Positions 41,234-52,444 of a DNA stretch of 64,000 bases are shown here, one piece after another; position 1 is the stretch's first letter; the number at the start of each line of letters is the position of its first letter. The stretch spans positions 7,690,467 to 7,754,466 of the forward strand of contig JALIRH010000001.1 in NCBI GenBank assembly GCA_023055505.1, read 5' to 3'. Origin of the DNA: Callipepla californica brunnescens (lineage: Eukaryota > Chordata > Aves > Galliformes > Odontophoridae). Made by a program: the position numbers and the translations under genes. The notes beneath the pieces are model-generated. The model was not told where the DNA came from and did no database searches. It saw nothing but the letters and a program-made list of their open reading frames with translations.

Positions 41234-42604
41234 TTACCTGTTTACAGTGCTGAAATCGCCATTCAGAGCTTAACATTTCCATTAAAAGTTAGGATCATTT
41301 TCTAATGTAACCAACAATGCAAGCAAACCCCCCTCCCCTTTTGTTTTTTTTCACCTTGGAACACCTGCTGATAAATAGATTGTCAAGATTTTCAGAAGAA
41401 AGAAGCATTGTGGGAAGAAATAAGCAACTGTGAAGCAAATTAGATTATCTGATTGAAGTTGATCTGAAAAGCTTGTCTTTAAGCTTCATCAGCATCCTAA
41501 CTGCATTCAACATACTCACTCCCTAATCATCACCCAGAAGAAGCGCTGTAGAGTAACTTTAATTTCATTTTCTTCTGGAATGTGTACATTATGGGCCGCT
41601 CAGTTTCACCATTGCAAATATGGAAGTCATAGAAAAGGCTGAAAATTTAGATTGCTAGTAAAGTTATTGTACAATCCATCTGTAGTTTTACTTTCTTTTC
41701 TGCACAAATCCACTCATTGCTGTAATGGTGTTTTCCTTTTGTATGTTTGTTCTGTGTGGAGGGGTAAAGATATCTGCTTTCATTGTGAAGAAAAAATCAA
41801 ATAGTATCAGAACAACAGAAAAAAAAGCACCTCTCTCGTATTATAGGTCTTTACTTTCCAAATGAACTGCTGCCAAAATGCAACATCGCCTGGTTTGGAC
41901 ACACAAAATCTCTTTAATTCCAAGTTCCTCCTGTGCTTGTACTTAAACATCAGATTTTAAGGCTAGTTCATGGGAGTCTTCATGTCAGTCTGTAAAGAAA
42001 CTAATTCTGGGGCATCCACAGCATAGGTATAAAACTCACACAAATTGTGAAGTAAAGTATCAGCGTAAGAACTACTACTGCAAAATAAAAGTGGAGAAAA
42101 AAACAGAGGTGCAGGTACACACACAAATCTGGACCAATATTTAAGAGGTTTTTTTTGTTTGTTTTTTTTTTCTAGAGAGTGGGAAAATGCTGTTCCCCTT
42201 TCCCAGCCCATTTCAGATGTTTGTTTTCTACCTAAGCATTATCCACTGTAGTTTATTTCACCATGTCCTTGTAGAGGCTTTACCAGTTCAGAAACATCAG
42301 AACATAAAAATGAGCTCAGCTTATATGGACTGTGAAATCAACAAGTTGAGCCACTAGAAAAGCTGTCTGGCCAAGGTATGTTTCTTACAGTTGTGATCAC
42401 ACCTCTTTCTTTTTTAAAAAATATCTATTTTATTTTATTTTTTTTGCTTATTCAACCACTTCTATTGATGTACTACCAGTAGAAAGTACAATGCGATGAG
42501 TCAATGCAGCACTGGATTGTTTACAACATGGAAGCAAACCACGAGAAAAGATCTTGAATAACCCTGAAGTCCAGTTTGCATTTTCCTCCGTTATCACCAG
42601 AGAT
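38833..42604. other. Intergenic DNA, no gene seen
   Basis: No exon or repeat family is recognised apart from the long poly-A tract at 41203-41230. Short frames have no domain. Confidence 0.5.
41203..41230. repeat. A28 homopolymer tract
   Basis: Twenty-eight uninterrupted adenines. No recognisable retroposed body lies on the 5' side, so I treat it as simple sequence rather than a retrocopy tail. Length may be unreliable in any assembly. Confidence 0.9.
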
Positions 42605-43730
42605 TTCAATTAAAGTATGTCATGGCTCTCCAGCCTGTCCAGGTCTTGCTATTAAGCAGCACAGCCTTTTGCCGTGTGAGCCACTCTTCCCAGCTTTGTA
42701 TCATCAGAATACTTGCTGAGGCTGGACTCTTAACCCTTCATCTGAGTCACTGATGAAGATGTTCAACAAGGCCAGAGCCAGGGCCTTGTTGAGCCTCCAA
42801 CCAGACTGCACCATTGATAACAGCACTCTGCCAGTCCGCCAGTTCTCAATCCACCTCACTGTTCATCTCCCTGAGCTTACGTACAAAGACGTTACAGGAG
42901 GCACTGTCAAAAGCCTCTCTGGATTCAGGGTACACGGCACCCACTGCTCTCTCCTCGTCTGCCCAGCCAGGCATGGCATCACAGAAAGCTACTACTAGGT
43001 TGGTTGGTTATGATTTCCTCTTGGTGAATTCATTTTGAATGTTCCTGGTAACCTTTTTCTCTGCCAGCTCCTTGGAGAACACATCCCAAACAGGTTGTTC
43101 CATCAAATTTCCAGGGGCAGACATCCAAACTCCTTATTTCCCTCTTCTAACACTCGAGTGACGTTGGCTTTCCTCCAGTTCTCAGGCACCTCTCCCATTC
43201 TCCATGACCTTAGCTTGTGGTTTGGCAGTCACTCCTGACAGCTCCCTAGAGGTGAGTCACCTTCTGGCACACATTATGGGATGGAGAAAAGCAACATTTG
43301 TCACAGTTCTGGTTGGCCTGGCTTATTCCCATCAGTTGCAATGCCACAAGCTCAGCCATTTTGGACTCACCCCCTCCAGTTTAAAGCATACCTCCCTAGG
43401 TTGGCCAGCCTGCTGTCAGAGATCGCCCTGCCTTTCCTAGACAGGGGGATCCCATCCCTCCCTCACAGATTATAATCTTTATATAAAAACTCCCACTGTC
43501 ATAAAAACCAAAACCCTTCTGTCAGCACCAGCCATGGAGCCAGGAATTGCTATGCCTTATACATCCATTGCTGGTTTCCCTCCTTCCTCAATCTGCCAAC
43601 ATTGAAGAGAAGTCTATGTGGGTACCAGTGTTCCTCACTTGTAGTTAATAGGGCTCTGTGCTCCCAGGGCTCTTTTTTGATTCCACCTATATTCCACCTT
43701 TCATTGTCAGTCATACCCACATTTACTTTA
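42605..43730 (-). mobile_element. CR1 LINE internal segment (ORF1 esterase-like plus RT), minus strand
   Basis: Read on the minus strand from high to low coordinates, the first part has HVGM at about 43720, a decayed form of the CR1 ORF1 SGNH/esterase motif HVGTND. Then comes GIPLSRKGRAISDSRLANLG near 43450-43390, like the esterase block with DGIHLSxxG...LANL. From about 43240 the RT follows: NWRKANVT, then PGNLMEQ, the AFDTVSH-like block at about 42905 and LLNIFISDSDEG at about 42760. The 5' half of ORF2 (endonuclease) is missing between the two parts. Stops and frameshifts throughout make it inactive. Open frames on the plus strand here are antisense to the element. Confidence 0.8.
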
Positions 43731-45834
43731 TTGTTATAATTGATTGTTATATAAAAATATACACAAGAAAACTGAAAAGTGTTAATTAAGCACAGTGTGG
43801 ACGATAAATGCTTCCTGCATAATGACCTTTAGTGATGCAGTCACCCATGACAGCTTTTGCTTATCCCTTGTGAATATCTACAACACAGCCTTCCTTTATC
43901 AGCCTACAGAGCAGAACAAACGTCTCATCACTCACTTTCACCTCCAAACTTGAATATTTTTGTTGGTATCTGCTGTGTGTTCATCTTCCACGATATGGTC
44001 TGTTTATAATGCTCTACAATGAACCCAGAGCAGAACCCTCTGAACACGAAGGAACAGCTAAATGACACAGTGTGAAAAGGTAACTGCCAGTCACTTCAGT
44101 TAAGAGAGCCAGAGATTCGGGAGCTGCTGCTCTGAGCATCAGCTCTTTGGTGAAAAATAAACATTCCCCAAACTTGCAGCAAGACCTGAGAAATCTACTT
44201 GTGATGGATTACAAAAATTAGAAGCAGAAAAGACTGTTTAACAGCAAGAAGTTTTAATAGCAGCATTTTAAAAGGAAAATATTAAATATTTTTGTGAATG
44301 TTGATGGTCTGTGTGTATTGCTCCCTCTAGTGTAAAAATACAAAAATCACAACAAACATTGCAAAATCCACTGCATTTGGTAACAAATACAAACTTTTTT
44401 TGTCTTAAAAAAAGAAAATCATTACACCCTTTTCTTTTTTTTTTCCCCAAAATATTTATAACATGATTTCTCACATTTTAATACAAGAGAGACAAATTAA
44501 CTTTGTTTCAGCTTCTGATCCAGGATTCTCACTCTTTATTAGCTGGGGATGATCACACCAGAATTGACAAGTGAATACGCAGATCTAACACCCTGCTTTT
44601 ACTGCTGTGACGCTCCACGAGAAAACAGTAGGATATCTTTAGTAATAGGTTGTTCCCTTGTTTTTCCTCCACTAGAATACTAATTTCTACTCCATGATTA
44701 CGTCGGTTACTAACGATCAAGAGCAAGGTCTAAAACATAGTGAAACATATCCTCAGATACATATGTATTTATTTGACTATCGAATTAGGCCATAAAATTA
44801 GGAATTAAGCGATTTTGGAATCGATCTTTTTTTTTCCTAAATAAGCATGCATTTCCTTAAAACACATCACTGACGACCAACAAGTCTGATAAATCATTTT
44901 ACATTTGAAACCAACCTGAAGAACCACTGAATAAAACTCTGCTTTGGCATAGTGTAGGAAAAGCCGTAGCCACTGCTGCAACCTGAGTTCTGAGTTTCCA
45001 TCACATGTACAGGAGAAAAAAAATCAAAGCCCTCCATGCCCATTTCAGTCAAAGAGTACACAGAACAGTTTGTATTGATATTCTCTCAAAATCAAGAAAA
45101 AGGTATCTTCTCCAAGAACTGACAGGAGATGCCTCTGTGTGTATAACTTATTTATTAAGTGGAAATTTATACTTCACAGGTATCAAAGTTCTATCCATGT
45201 GAAATTATCATCTTCCTACTCTGAACTCCAATTAATTTCCCAAGGTCTGCAAAACCCCCAAAACACATTTTCTCCTCCTGCCAATCGTTATCCAGTTTCA
45301 CACACACTGCTCATGTCTGAAACATGACCCGGCACAGGCTGCCTTTGAAGGCTGACTTAATAAGCAAGAGGTCTACTGCCTCAACATTGTGCAAGTTAAG
45401 CTCAATTCCCATCAAAAATAAGCATAGTGAAATGTCAGATCCTCAAATTCATTACACAAAAGTACTAATTAAAGCAAACGATCAAATTTTCGCTTTAGTT
45501 TTCTACCTGATGAGCAATCATTTCCATCACAGCAGAACATCTGCCCTCACTATTCCCCCTAAAGCAAAGTTTACTGTCAAGACCAGGGGAAGTGTTTCCT
45601 TGATCATTTGTGAAATTTATCCAACTGAACTCTGCAATTACTGTAGTCCATTACAGGCAACTGCTCTCAGCTAGTAGGACATAACTAGAATACCTACCAC
45701 GCAGAGGGCTCAGTAAGGATGGTACTGCATGCTGCAGCAAGAAAGCAAGGTTCTGGAACTAGCACCTCTTTAACAATTCAGTCATGGATTAAGAGAAAGG
45801 GCACTACAGCAAAATTTCAGGGGCCAAATTCAGG
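43731..45834. other. BRD1 downstream flank, no gene seen
   Basis: No gene is recognised. The plus-strand 116-codon frame at 45324-45674 has no known domain. Transcription reading past the BRD1 poly(A) site could enter this stretch. Confidence 0.5.
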
Positions 45835-45860
45835 ACAAAATTAACAGTTGAGAAAGAAAT

Positions 45861-45866
45861 TTTATT
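45861..45866 (-). terminator. Candidate distal BRD1 poly(A) signal
   Basis: Minus-strand AATAAA with a GT-rich element about 20-35 bases downstream. Confidence 0.45.
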
Positions 45867-46282
45867 TCAAGCTTCTAAGGGGGTATTACAAACAATAGAG
45901 AGAATAAGAACATTAAAAACTATTTATAAAGTAACTGTCCCTTTAAAATAAAGACTCAAGCAGGTTTAACAATGAAGTATGCTATCCATGAAGGTTTAAA
46001 AAAAGGTTTAAAAAGTATTGGTTTTGCTGTATTTGCTAATCCTTTATAAAAAAAGCTGGGCATAAATACTTCGTGCATTCATATGCATTATTTGGTGTTT
46101 CATATTATATAACTTGGTACAGTATTTAAGATATCACTGCAAAAGAGTTCAAACAGTGCATTTATAAATAATGGAGTCATTATAAATCACATTGCAAACA
46201 TACCTTGCCATTTTCATTGTTACAAATTCTGTATTCTCAGTGAAGGTAGGAATAAAGTAGCTACAACAATCAATATCTTGAC

Positions 46283-46288
46283 TTTATT
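46283..46288 (-). terminator. Candidate proximal BRD1 poly(A) signal
   Basis: Minus-strand AATAAAG, followed within 30 bases by TTGATTGTTGTAG. A G-rich tract lies about 35 bases upstream. Confidence 0.5.
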
Positions 46289-46322
46289 ATTTTTTTTTAA
46301 TATAAAAATGCAATTCTGGAAA

Positions 46323-46348
46323 CCCCCCCCTCCTTCGTCCCCCTGCCC
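46323..46348 (-). promoter_or_regulatory. G-rich tract, possible G-quadruplex in BRD1 3' UTR
   Basis: In the transcript sense there are runs of 3, 5, 2 and 8 guanines in 26 bases. The 8-G run can supply two triplets, so a three-tetrad quadruplex is formally possible. Function is inferred only. Confidence 0.35.
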
Positions 46349-47539
46349 AAACATAATGCTTTACTTCTTAAAAATAAAAATAAAGTACTAATTCTATATA
46401 CATCACATGTACCATACAAAAATGTATCCAAAGTTTCTATTGCTACCAAAGTGTTCTAAATTAAAAGTTACATAAATCCCCTCCTTGGAAACAGAAGATT
46501 ACAAGTTACAAAAAAATCAAATTACACACAAACCATCAAGTTATTTTATACAATTTCCAATACATTTTTTCTCCCAAAGCAAGTTGTCTTCTCATGTGCC
46601 TGTATAAAAATGCATATCAATATATTTGTCAATTTTATTTTTCATTATAAAGCAAATTAATACATTTTCTACAATAAATAAAACACAGGGAGGCACATAT
46701 ATCAATAAAATAAAATCAATGGGAGATAAATGGGATATGGTTTTCAAAGAAATAATGTGCTTGCAGGCTTTAAGCCAGATTTGTTTAAAACAAAAACAAT
46801 CTTCAGCTATTTTGGGCAACTATGGAGTGTTTTTGGTGATTTGCAAGTGATGTACATAGTAAAATCTTTTTTCCTTGATGCCTTTCTCACAAAGTACCCT
46901 CCAAAATAATGCAACTTCCTTTCTTAAAATACATATTTGTAATCGTAAATTTACATCAATCTTAAAATATGTGGTACTTTGTGCAAAGAGCAATGATTTA
47001 CACAAACATTCAGAAGTCTTTTTCAGAAGCTACAGACCAAGGAAGAAATGAAACAAGCAGCACCATATCGTAAATGATTTAGGCAAACATATATTTGATG
47101 TAATTTTGATATTAGGCTTTACAATTCACTAAACACCTTAAAGCTGGAAGATGGTGCTTAGGTAACTTAAACTTAGAAAGAAAGAAAAAGCATGGAAACA
47201 AAAACCACCTCCCTCCCCCGCAAAATTATAAAAGAAATTAAAGAACTATCTAAAATCAGAATAAGTTAAGTGTTGAATATACATTTATGTACAATTATGC
47301 ACACTATGAACAAGATGTTTTAACACGTTTAGTGGAAAATCCTCCAAACTATAATACGATAAAATCATTTATCAATATGGCAATGGTGATTTAGAAGAAT
47401 TGCTCAACAATTTCAAGTTTGAAGAACTCAGCCACTGAATCAACAATTAAGGGGTTGTATCTTTAATACATTCTTTCAGACAAAGAGGTTTGTTAAGTAG
47501 AGTTCAAGTCTGGTACTTCTCACGCCTTGGCTGAATCTG

Positions 47540-47723
47540 TTAGTCAATATCACTGAAGTCACTGACTGGTTCTCCATGTACTCTACTCAGGTGGTTCATA
47601 GCACGATCAAAAGCAATCCTTACTGCTTTTCGAATGCTTGAGTTGCGACCTTCCATCATTTTTAACTTGTCTATGGTCTCATCTATCCCAAGGGGGACCA
47701 TTTTGGATTTGGGAAGCCACTGC
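47540..47723 (-). CDS. BRD1: BRD1 terminal coding exon
   Basis: It encodes the last 60 residues and the TAA stop (47542-47540). The acceptor is TTTCTTATAG followed by GCAGTGG. The first base completes the split tryptophan codon from the previous exon. It begins QWLPKSKMVPLGIDETIDKL and ends HGEPVSDFSDID. The first part is the end of the PWWP beta-barrel, including the W-W pair after FFDNKRS. The rest is the C-terminal helical bundle (KLKMMEGRNSSIRKAVRIAF) that packs on the barrel in BRPF-family PWWP domains. BRPF1 has a visibly different sequence here ([20 protein letters not shown]), which supports BRD1. No frameshift or internal stop. Confidence 0.95.
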
Positions 47724-50003
47724 CTATAAGAAAGGGCAAAATAAATAAGTTAAATACAAAGTAACATCATCAAGAGCTGTAAGGCCTGCTATGTCATGTT
47801 TCCCATTTAGTGGGTGAGATTTATTATCTTAAATAAAATTGAAAAATTCCTTTTATGTTATTACTTACTTGCTTACTTATTTTTAAAAATATGCAATATT
47901 AAGAAAGAATCTTCCATGAAATAAAGAATTTAATCCAATTCAAGAGATAATGTATTATTTAGTGACAAGTATCAACTGACTGAAATTAGTATGAAATATT
48001 TATGCAGTGTAGTTTAGAACCATGTGATCGCAGTACACCCCAAGCTTAAAGGGACCAACAAAGATCATCAAGTCTAGCTCCTAGCTGCACACAGGACCAC
48101 TCAAAAATAAAACCCTATGTCTGAAATTATTGTCTAAATGTTTCTTGAACTCTGTCAGCCTGGGATCTTGACTGTCGCCATGGGGAGCCTGTTCCAGTGA
48201 CCAATCACACTCTGCTGAAGAGCCTTTTCCTAATATTCAACCTGATCCTCCCCTGATGCAGCTCCATGCTGTTCCCTCAGGTTGCTGTCACCAGAAAGCA
48301 GAGCTGAGTGCTGCCCTTTTGCTCTCCTCATAAGGAAGCTGTAGGCCACCATGAGGCCTCCTCTCAGTCTCCTTTCCTCTGGGCTGAAAACAATCAAGAG
48401 ACTGCAGCTGCTCCTCATACGTCATGCCCTCTAGACCCTTCCTCTTCATTGCTCTCCTTTGAATGCTCTGTAATAGTTTTTTTTGTCCTTCTTACATTGC
48501 GGCACCCAAACCTGCACAAAAAGCTTGAGGTGAGGCAACACAGTGCAGAGCAGGACAATCCCCGCTCCCTGCTGGCCTGGTATCCTGAGTATGAGGTTAG
48601 TCCTTTCAGTTGGAAGTTCAAGAACAGATGGCAGCTACTACAATTAACATGCCTCATGACTCACTTGCCACAGCATTCTTTTTTCATCCACTCTTTCATT
48701 TCCAACACTACAAGGAATTTGCAGGTGATTAATTTTCGCCTTGACATTAAGACACATCGAATGGTCTTTATCAGGAAGACCCCATAGTCAAGAAAGTTCT
48801 TCTTAGTGAAATCTCATACTATCGAGTAAAAACGTACTATCTCAGTATTCAAAGTACTCTTCTGTTTTAAGCTCCACAAATGTAATTAACTGCTCAGAAA
48901 GGCAATCCATAGATGACAGAAGCTAGTACCAGAGACAGAAGACTATGTATGCGGAGTAAGTGAAAAAAAACAAACATAGCTTCAAAAGTAAAAGTTGAGT
49001 TATGAAGAACAAAATTGATGAATATCTAAATAATCACTATAAAAGAAGATAGAGTAGCCAAAGCATACAAAAAACCTGAAAAAAAATATTTAGCTTATCC
49101 CATCTATCTATGCAGAGTATCAGCTAGAAATAACTCTGTGTAATATTTGCAAGATTTGGGGTCAACTGCAGGCAACAACCAAAAAAGGTTCAAGTTGTAG
49201 AGGGCTTCAGAGATAAGAGCAATCATAGCAGTGATTAAGAATGTGTTTAGAGACAGCTTGCATTGCTATTCTGTTATCAACAAGGGAGAGCAAGAAGCAA
49301 GAACACTCGATCTGTTTAAGAGCAGATAATGTCCATGAACAGACAGGCAGAAGAAAGCAGGATCTCATGAAACCCTGCACAACTAAATAAAGAAGATCCA
49401 CTGAAGAGCATGAAAGAAGATTAAAAAGATTGAAAAGAGAGATGTTCTTTGTTGAAAGGAAGAAATAGCTGAAAAGTTTCCATATTTGGCAAAGCCCAAA
49501 AGATCTAGCAGTGGAAAAGAAAGTTTTATTCTGTGAATTCTCCCTCATGCTCCACACAGCATATTGCTGATACTGAAAGAAAAAAGCAATATTTCATGGA
49601 ACTTCAAATGAGAATGTTAATAAAGCATCTAACTACGAAGACCACAACTTTAAGGAAAGTACACTTAAGCAGACTGAAAAAATTCTTGTCATCTGGAATA
49701 GAATGATACAAGTTGACATCAAATAAGTGATTTTACCAGGTCATTATCAGCATCAGCTACTAGACCAAAACAAAAGGCTATTTAACAGTTTATATTATTG
49801 CCTTCCAAACAGACAATAAATAAGTACCTTTCAGTACAATATGCGTTAGTTCCAGAACACATTCAAAATGAAAAGTTAACATTACAGTTGTTACAATCAT
49901 GAGAAAAATATCTTTAAGACAGCATCTTAATCATTTCTTAGACTTAAGCTATAGAGTTAAATTTTTAAGCCACTGTAACAAACAAAACATTTTAATAACA
50001 TAC
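47724..50003 (-). other. BRD1: BRD1 last intron (2280 bp)
   Basis: GT-AG intron, with donor TTG|GTATGT at the 50003 side and acceptor TTATAG at the 47724 side. It contains a minus-strand CR1 (48040-48590). Other frames, such as 49557-49207, are non-coding by context. Confidence 0.85.
48040..48590 (-). mobile_element. CR1 LINE 3' fragment in BRD1 intron, same strand as gene
   Basis: The plus strand reads the reverse complement of CR1. Landmarks are AAAGGGACCAACAAAGATCA, GAGCCTGTTCCAGTGACCAA, CTCCTCATAAGGAAGCTG, ACCATGAGGCCTCCTCTCAG, CTTTCCTCTGGGCTGAA and ACCCAAACCTGCACA. It is about 550 bp with a worn 3' tail. The 159-codon plus-strand frame at 48308-48787 is antisense to this element and is not a gene. 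Confidence 0.92.
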
Positions 50004-50158
50004 CAACTTCTTTTATTGTCAAAAAACAGTACTAAGAATAGTTTCTCATCTGATTTGGTCTGCATTTGTTCTCCAATCTTCAGTACATCCAAAGGTGGCA
50101 CTGGTATAGTAACACCATTGTGATGGCCAGCAACACGAGGCATTTTAGGGTCAATAAT
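50004..50158 (-). CDS. BRD1: BRD1 coding exon, PWWP core
   Basis: 155 bp encoding 51 residues plus two bases of the split Trp codon. It begins [20 protein letters not shown] and ends [11 protein letters not shown]. The acceptor is CTCTTTTGCAG and the donor TTG|GTATGT. It contributes the central strands of the PWWP barrel. The FFDNKRS-W segment supplies the third aromatic of the methyl-lysine cage in BRPF-family PWWP domains, which bind H3K36-methylated nucleosomes and DNA. Compared with the human protein as I recall it, this copy has VAGHH for VPGHH, IPVPP for IPAPP, and GEQMQ for GEHMQ. All are conservative for fold. The frame is open throughout. Confidence 0.95.
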
Positions 50159-50212
50159 CTGCAAAAGAGAAGAAAGGAGATTTCCTAATTTTTAAGAATA
50201 CATCTTATCTAT

Positions 50213-50236
50213 AAAAAAAAAAAAAAAAAAAAAAAA
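50213..50236. repeat. A24 homopolymer tract
   Basis: Twenty-four adenines on the plus strand, so a poly-U tract in the BRD1 pre-mRNA, 55 bases upstream of the acceptor of the exon ending at 50158. It may add to the pyrimidine-rich context of that acceptor. Confidence 0.85.
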
Positions 50237-50957
50237 GCCAACTTGTATGACATATGTTCCAGTATGAATATTTGTTTCTGCAAAGAACAAATCGGACACA
50301 CAATCTGAATAAACAGCTTTGAACAAGAGAAATAAATAAATAAACAAACAAGAAAAAAAAGAAATGTAGCTTTAAAGGTTTTGCATAAGCTACTTATTTA
50401 TCAGAAAAGGCAACTCATTTTTCAGTGAACTTTTCAGTACAAATGAAATTCCTTTGTAAGAAATGCACAATGTTAGCAAATTCTCAGCTGCTACCAAAAA
50501 TAAGTCTGTTCCACCCACCTCCTGTCCTACAAACTCCCATTATTTTTCCAGCTTCCACTACCTTAATTTACAATAAGCTGGTAATGGCAGTCAACAGAAA
50601 ACTGATACTGTAGAGAGTTCATGGAAATCACAAGAACCTTCTTCGCTTGACTGAGGTGAAAACATCAATCTACTAATAACACAGAGAAACATCAGTGTTT
50701 ACACAAAGGAGGGGAGAGAAAAAGAGGCTTTTGGCACCTCCTACTTATGATCAGTTTAAATCTAACAACAAAATGCACCATTCATGAGACAATCAATCAC
50801 AAAGCACAATAAGCATCTGATCCAAGTGTGCTTGGGTCACACACCGATGGGTCAAATTCATGCTCAGAACCCCATCTCCGATAGTTTTAACTTGAGTCTG
50901 CATAACTACACTACCTGATTTCCCCAGTCAAAGCAATCATATGGTCATCTAGCCTAT

Positions 50958-51766
50958 TACATGCATAAGGGCAGGTTGGACTGCTGGGTCGAGGCCAATA
51001 GGATCAAATTCAGTAAGACCAAGTGCCGGGTCCCACACTCTGGCCACAGCAACCTCAGGCAACACTACAGGCTTGGGGCAGAGTGGCCAGAAGTCTGTGT
51101 GGAAGATGTTGGTTAACTGGGAGATGCTGGTTAACTATTAGCTAAACATGAGCCAGCAATGTGTCCAGGTGGTCAAGAAGGCCAGTGACATCCTTGTATC
51201 AGAAATAACGTAGCCAGCAGCAGCAGGGAGGTGATCATCCCTCTATGCTCAGCTCCGATGAGGTCACATCTCAAGTACTGTGTTCGGTTTTGGGTCCCCC
51301 ACTACAAGAAAGTCATCAAGGCCTTGGAGAACACCAAAAGAACGGCAACAAAGTTGGTAAAGTGTCTGGAGCACAGATCTTATGAGGAGTGTCTGAGGAA
51401 ACTGGGATTGTTTAGTCTGGAGAAGAAGAGGATAGGAGAAGACGTTATTGTTTTCTGCAACTACCCAAAAGGAAGCTGGAGCAAGGTGAGGGTCAGCCTC
51501 TTCTCCCATGTAAGTAGTGATAAGACTGCATGGAATAGCATCGAGTTGTGCCCAGGGAGGTTCAGTTTGGATATTAGGAAATATTTCTTCCCTGAAAGAG
51601 TGGTCAGATGCTGGAACAGACTGCCCAGAGCCACCATCACTGGAGATGTTCAAGAAACATTTAGATGTTGTAATAAGGGACAAGTTTTAGAGGGGAAATA
51701 TTAATAGTAGGTGGATGTCTGGTCTAGATAATCTTGGAGGTCTTTTCCAACCTTGATGATTCTATC
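50958..51766 (+). mobile_element. CR1 LINE 3' portion in BRD1 intron, antisense to gene
   Basis: The longest contiguous CR1 3' portion in the window, about 810 bp. Landmarks are AGACCAAGTGCCGGGTCCCA, CTACAGGCTTGGGGCAGAGT, AACATGAGCCAGCAATGTG, AGCAGCAGGGAGGTGATCAT, GAGGTCACATCTCAAGTACT, GGTTCAGTTTGGATATTAGG and TGGAGGTCTTTTCCAACC, with tail TGATGATTCTAT. A 157-codon plus-strand frame (51231-51704) remains open through the RT C-terminal and 3' region. It is repeat-derived and lacks the catalytic RT core. Confidence 0.93.
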
Positions 51767-52334
51767 AAAGTAATGAAACCAGACTTTTTCCATAGCACCA
51801 AATGCCTGAAGCCATTCAAATACTTCACAAACAGTATTTTCTCTACAAGCTGTTGATTTAAGTAGATCTGTATTTCTCCTAAAATAACACAGACAACAGT
51901 TTTAAGTTTACACATACAATTCACAACTGGATCAAATCATTCAATTTATACTACCAATTATTCTGTTTCTTTAATAAGCTTCAGAAACAGAATATTTTTA
52001 TACTAATTTTTCAGCAGAAAAAAATAGTTCTAACACTACCAAGATGCCTGTCAAATGCTTATTCAGCTGACCTTTTAAAGAATGAAATATACTGCAGTAA
52101 CAAAGCCTAGTGAGATAAGCGGGGTAATAGACATCACTGGCTCAGTATCTGGTATTGTAATAATTTTACAAATAGAATTCATGGAAAAGCTGTAAAGAGG
52201 GGCAAACTGCTCCACTTTTATTTATGGTAATTCATAACTTCCCATTCAGGCTGAGCTCATGGATCAAGATTTTCAAACCACTAACAGTATTACTGTTTAT
52301 AACAGTATGTACTGATGGAAAACTATGCACTCAC

Positions 52335-52444
52335 CAGAGCTGGATAAGAGGGATATCCACTGCATTTGGCCCATACTACTTTCAGAGGCTCAAGAACAGA
52401 TGTTGCAGCATCAGTCGAAATCCACATACTGCTATGACCAACTT
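52335..52444 (-). CDS. BRD1: BRD1 coding exon, start of PWWP domain
   Basis: 110 bp. The first two bases complete a Glu codon begun in the previous exon, then 36 residues follow, from VGHSSMWIST through VLEPLKVVWAKC to SGYPSYPAL. The acceptor is TTTGTTTTTAG and the donor CTG|GTGAGT. PLKVVWAKCSGYPSYPA is the first strand and signature of the PWWP domain. In this family the PWWP tetrapeptide is replaced by YPSYPA, whose two tyrosines form part of the aromatic cage. It matches the recalled human segment almost residue for residue. Splice phase fits both neighbours. Confidence 0.95.

Larger units (their letters stand above)
45835..47539 (-). other. BRD1: BRD1 3' UTR with two candidate poly(A) signals
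   Basis: The sequence left of the stop codon has no further reading frame and is AT-rich. Minus-strand AATAAA occurs at 46288-46283, followed by a GT-rich stretch (TTGATTGTTGTAG), and at 45866-45861, followed by TGTTAATTTTGTCC. Use of these would give 3' UTRs of about 1.28 or 1.7 kb. Two Pumilio-type octamers (TGTANATA) fall at 47293-47286 and 46402-46395. A G-rich tract lies at 46348-46323, and a smaller one at 47220-47205. The exact end is not provable from sequence alone. Confidence 0.6.
50159..52334 (-). other. BRD1: BRD1 intron (2176 bp)
   Basis: GT-AG intron, donor CTG|GTGAGT and acceptor TTTTGCAG. It holds an A24 tract (50213-50236) and a plus-strand CR1 (50958-51766), which is antisense to the gene. 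Confidence 0.85.

Noticed and set aside
45324..45674. 116-codon plus-strand frame near the BRD1 3' end
   Set aside because: No domain, no start context or splice partner; composition like the surrounding non-coding DNA.
48308..48787. 159-codon plus-strand open frame, the longest in the window
   Set aside because: Antisense to the minus-strand CR1 at 48040-48590 and running into plain intron; no domain.
51231..51704. 157-codon plus-strand open frame
   Set aside because: It lies wholly within the CR1 3' portion (50958-51766), carries no catalytic RT core, and is antisense in a BRD1 intron.
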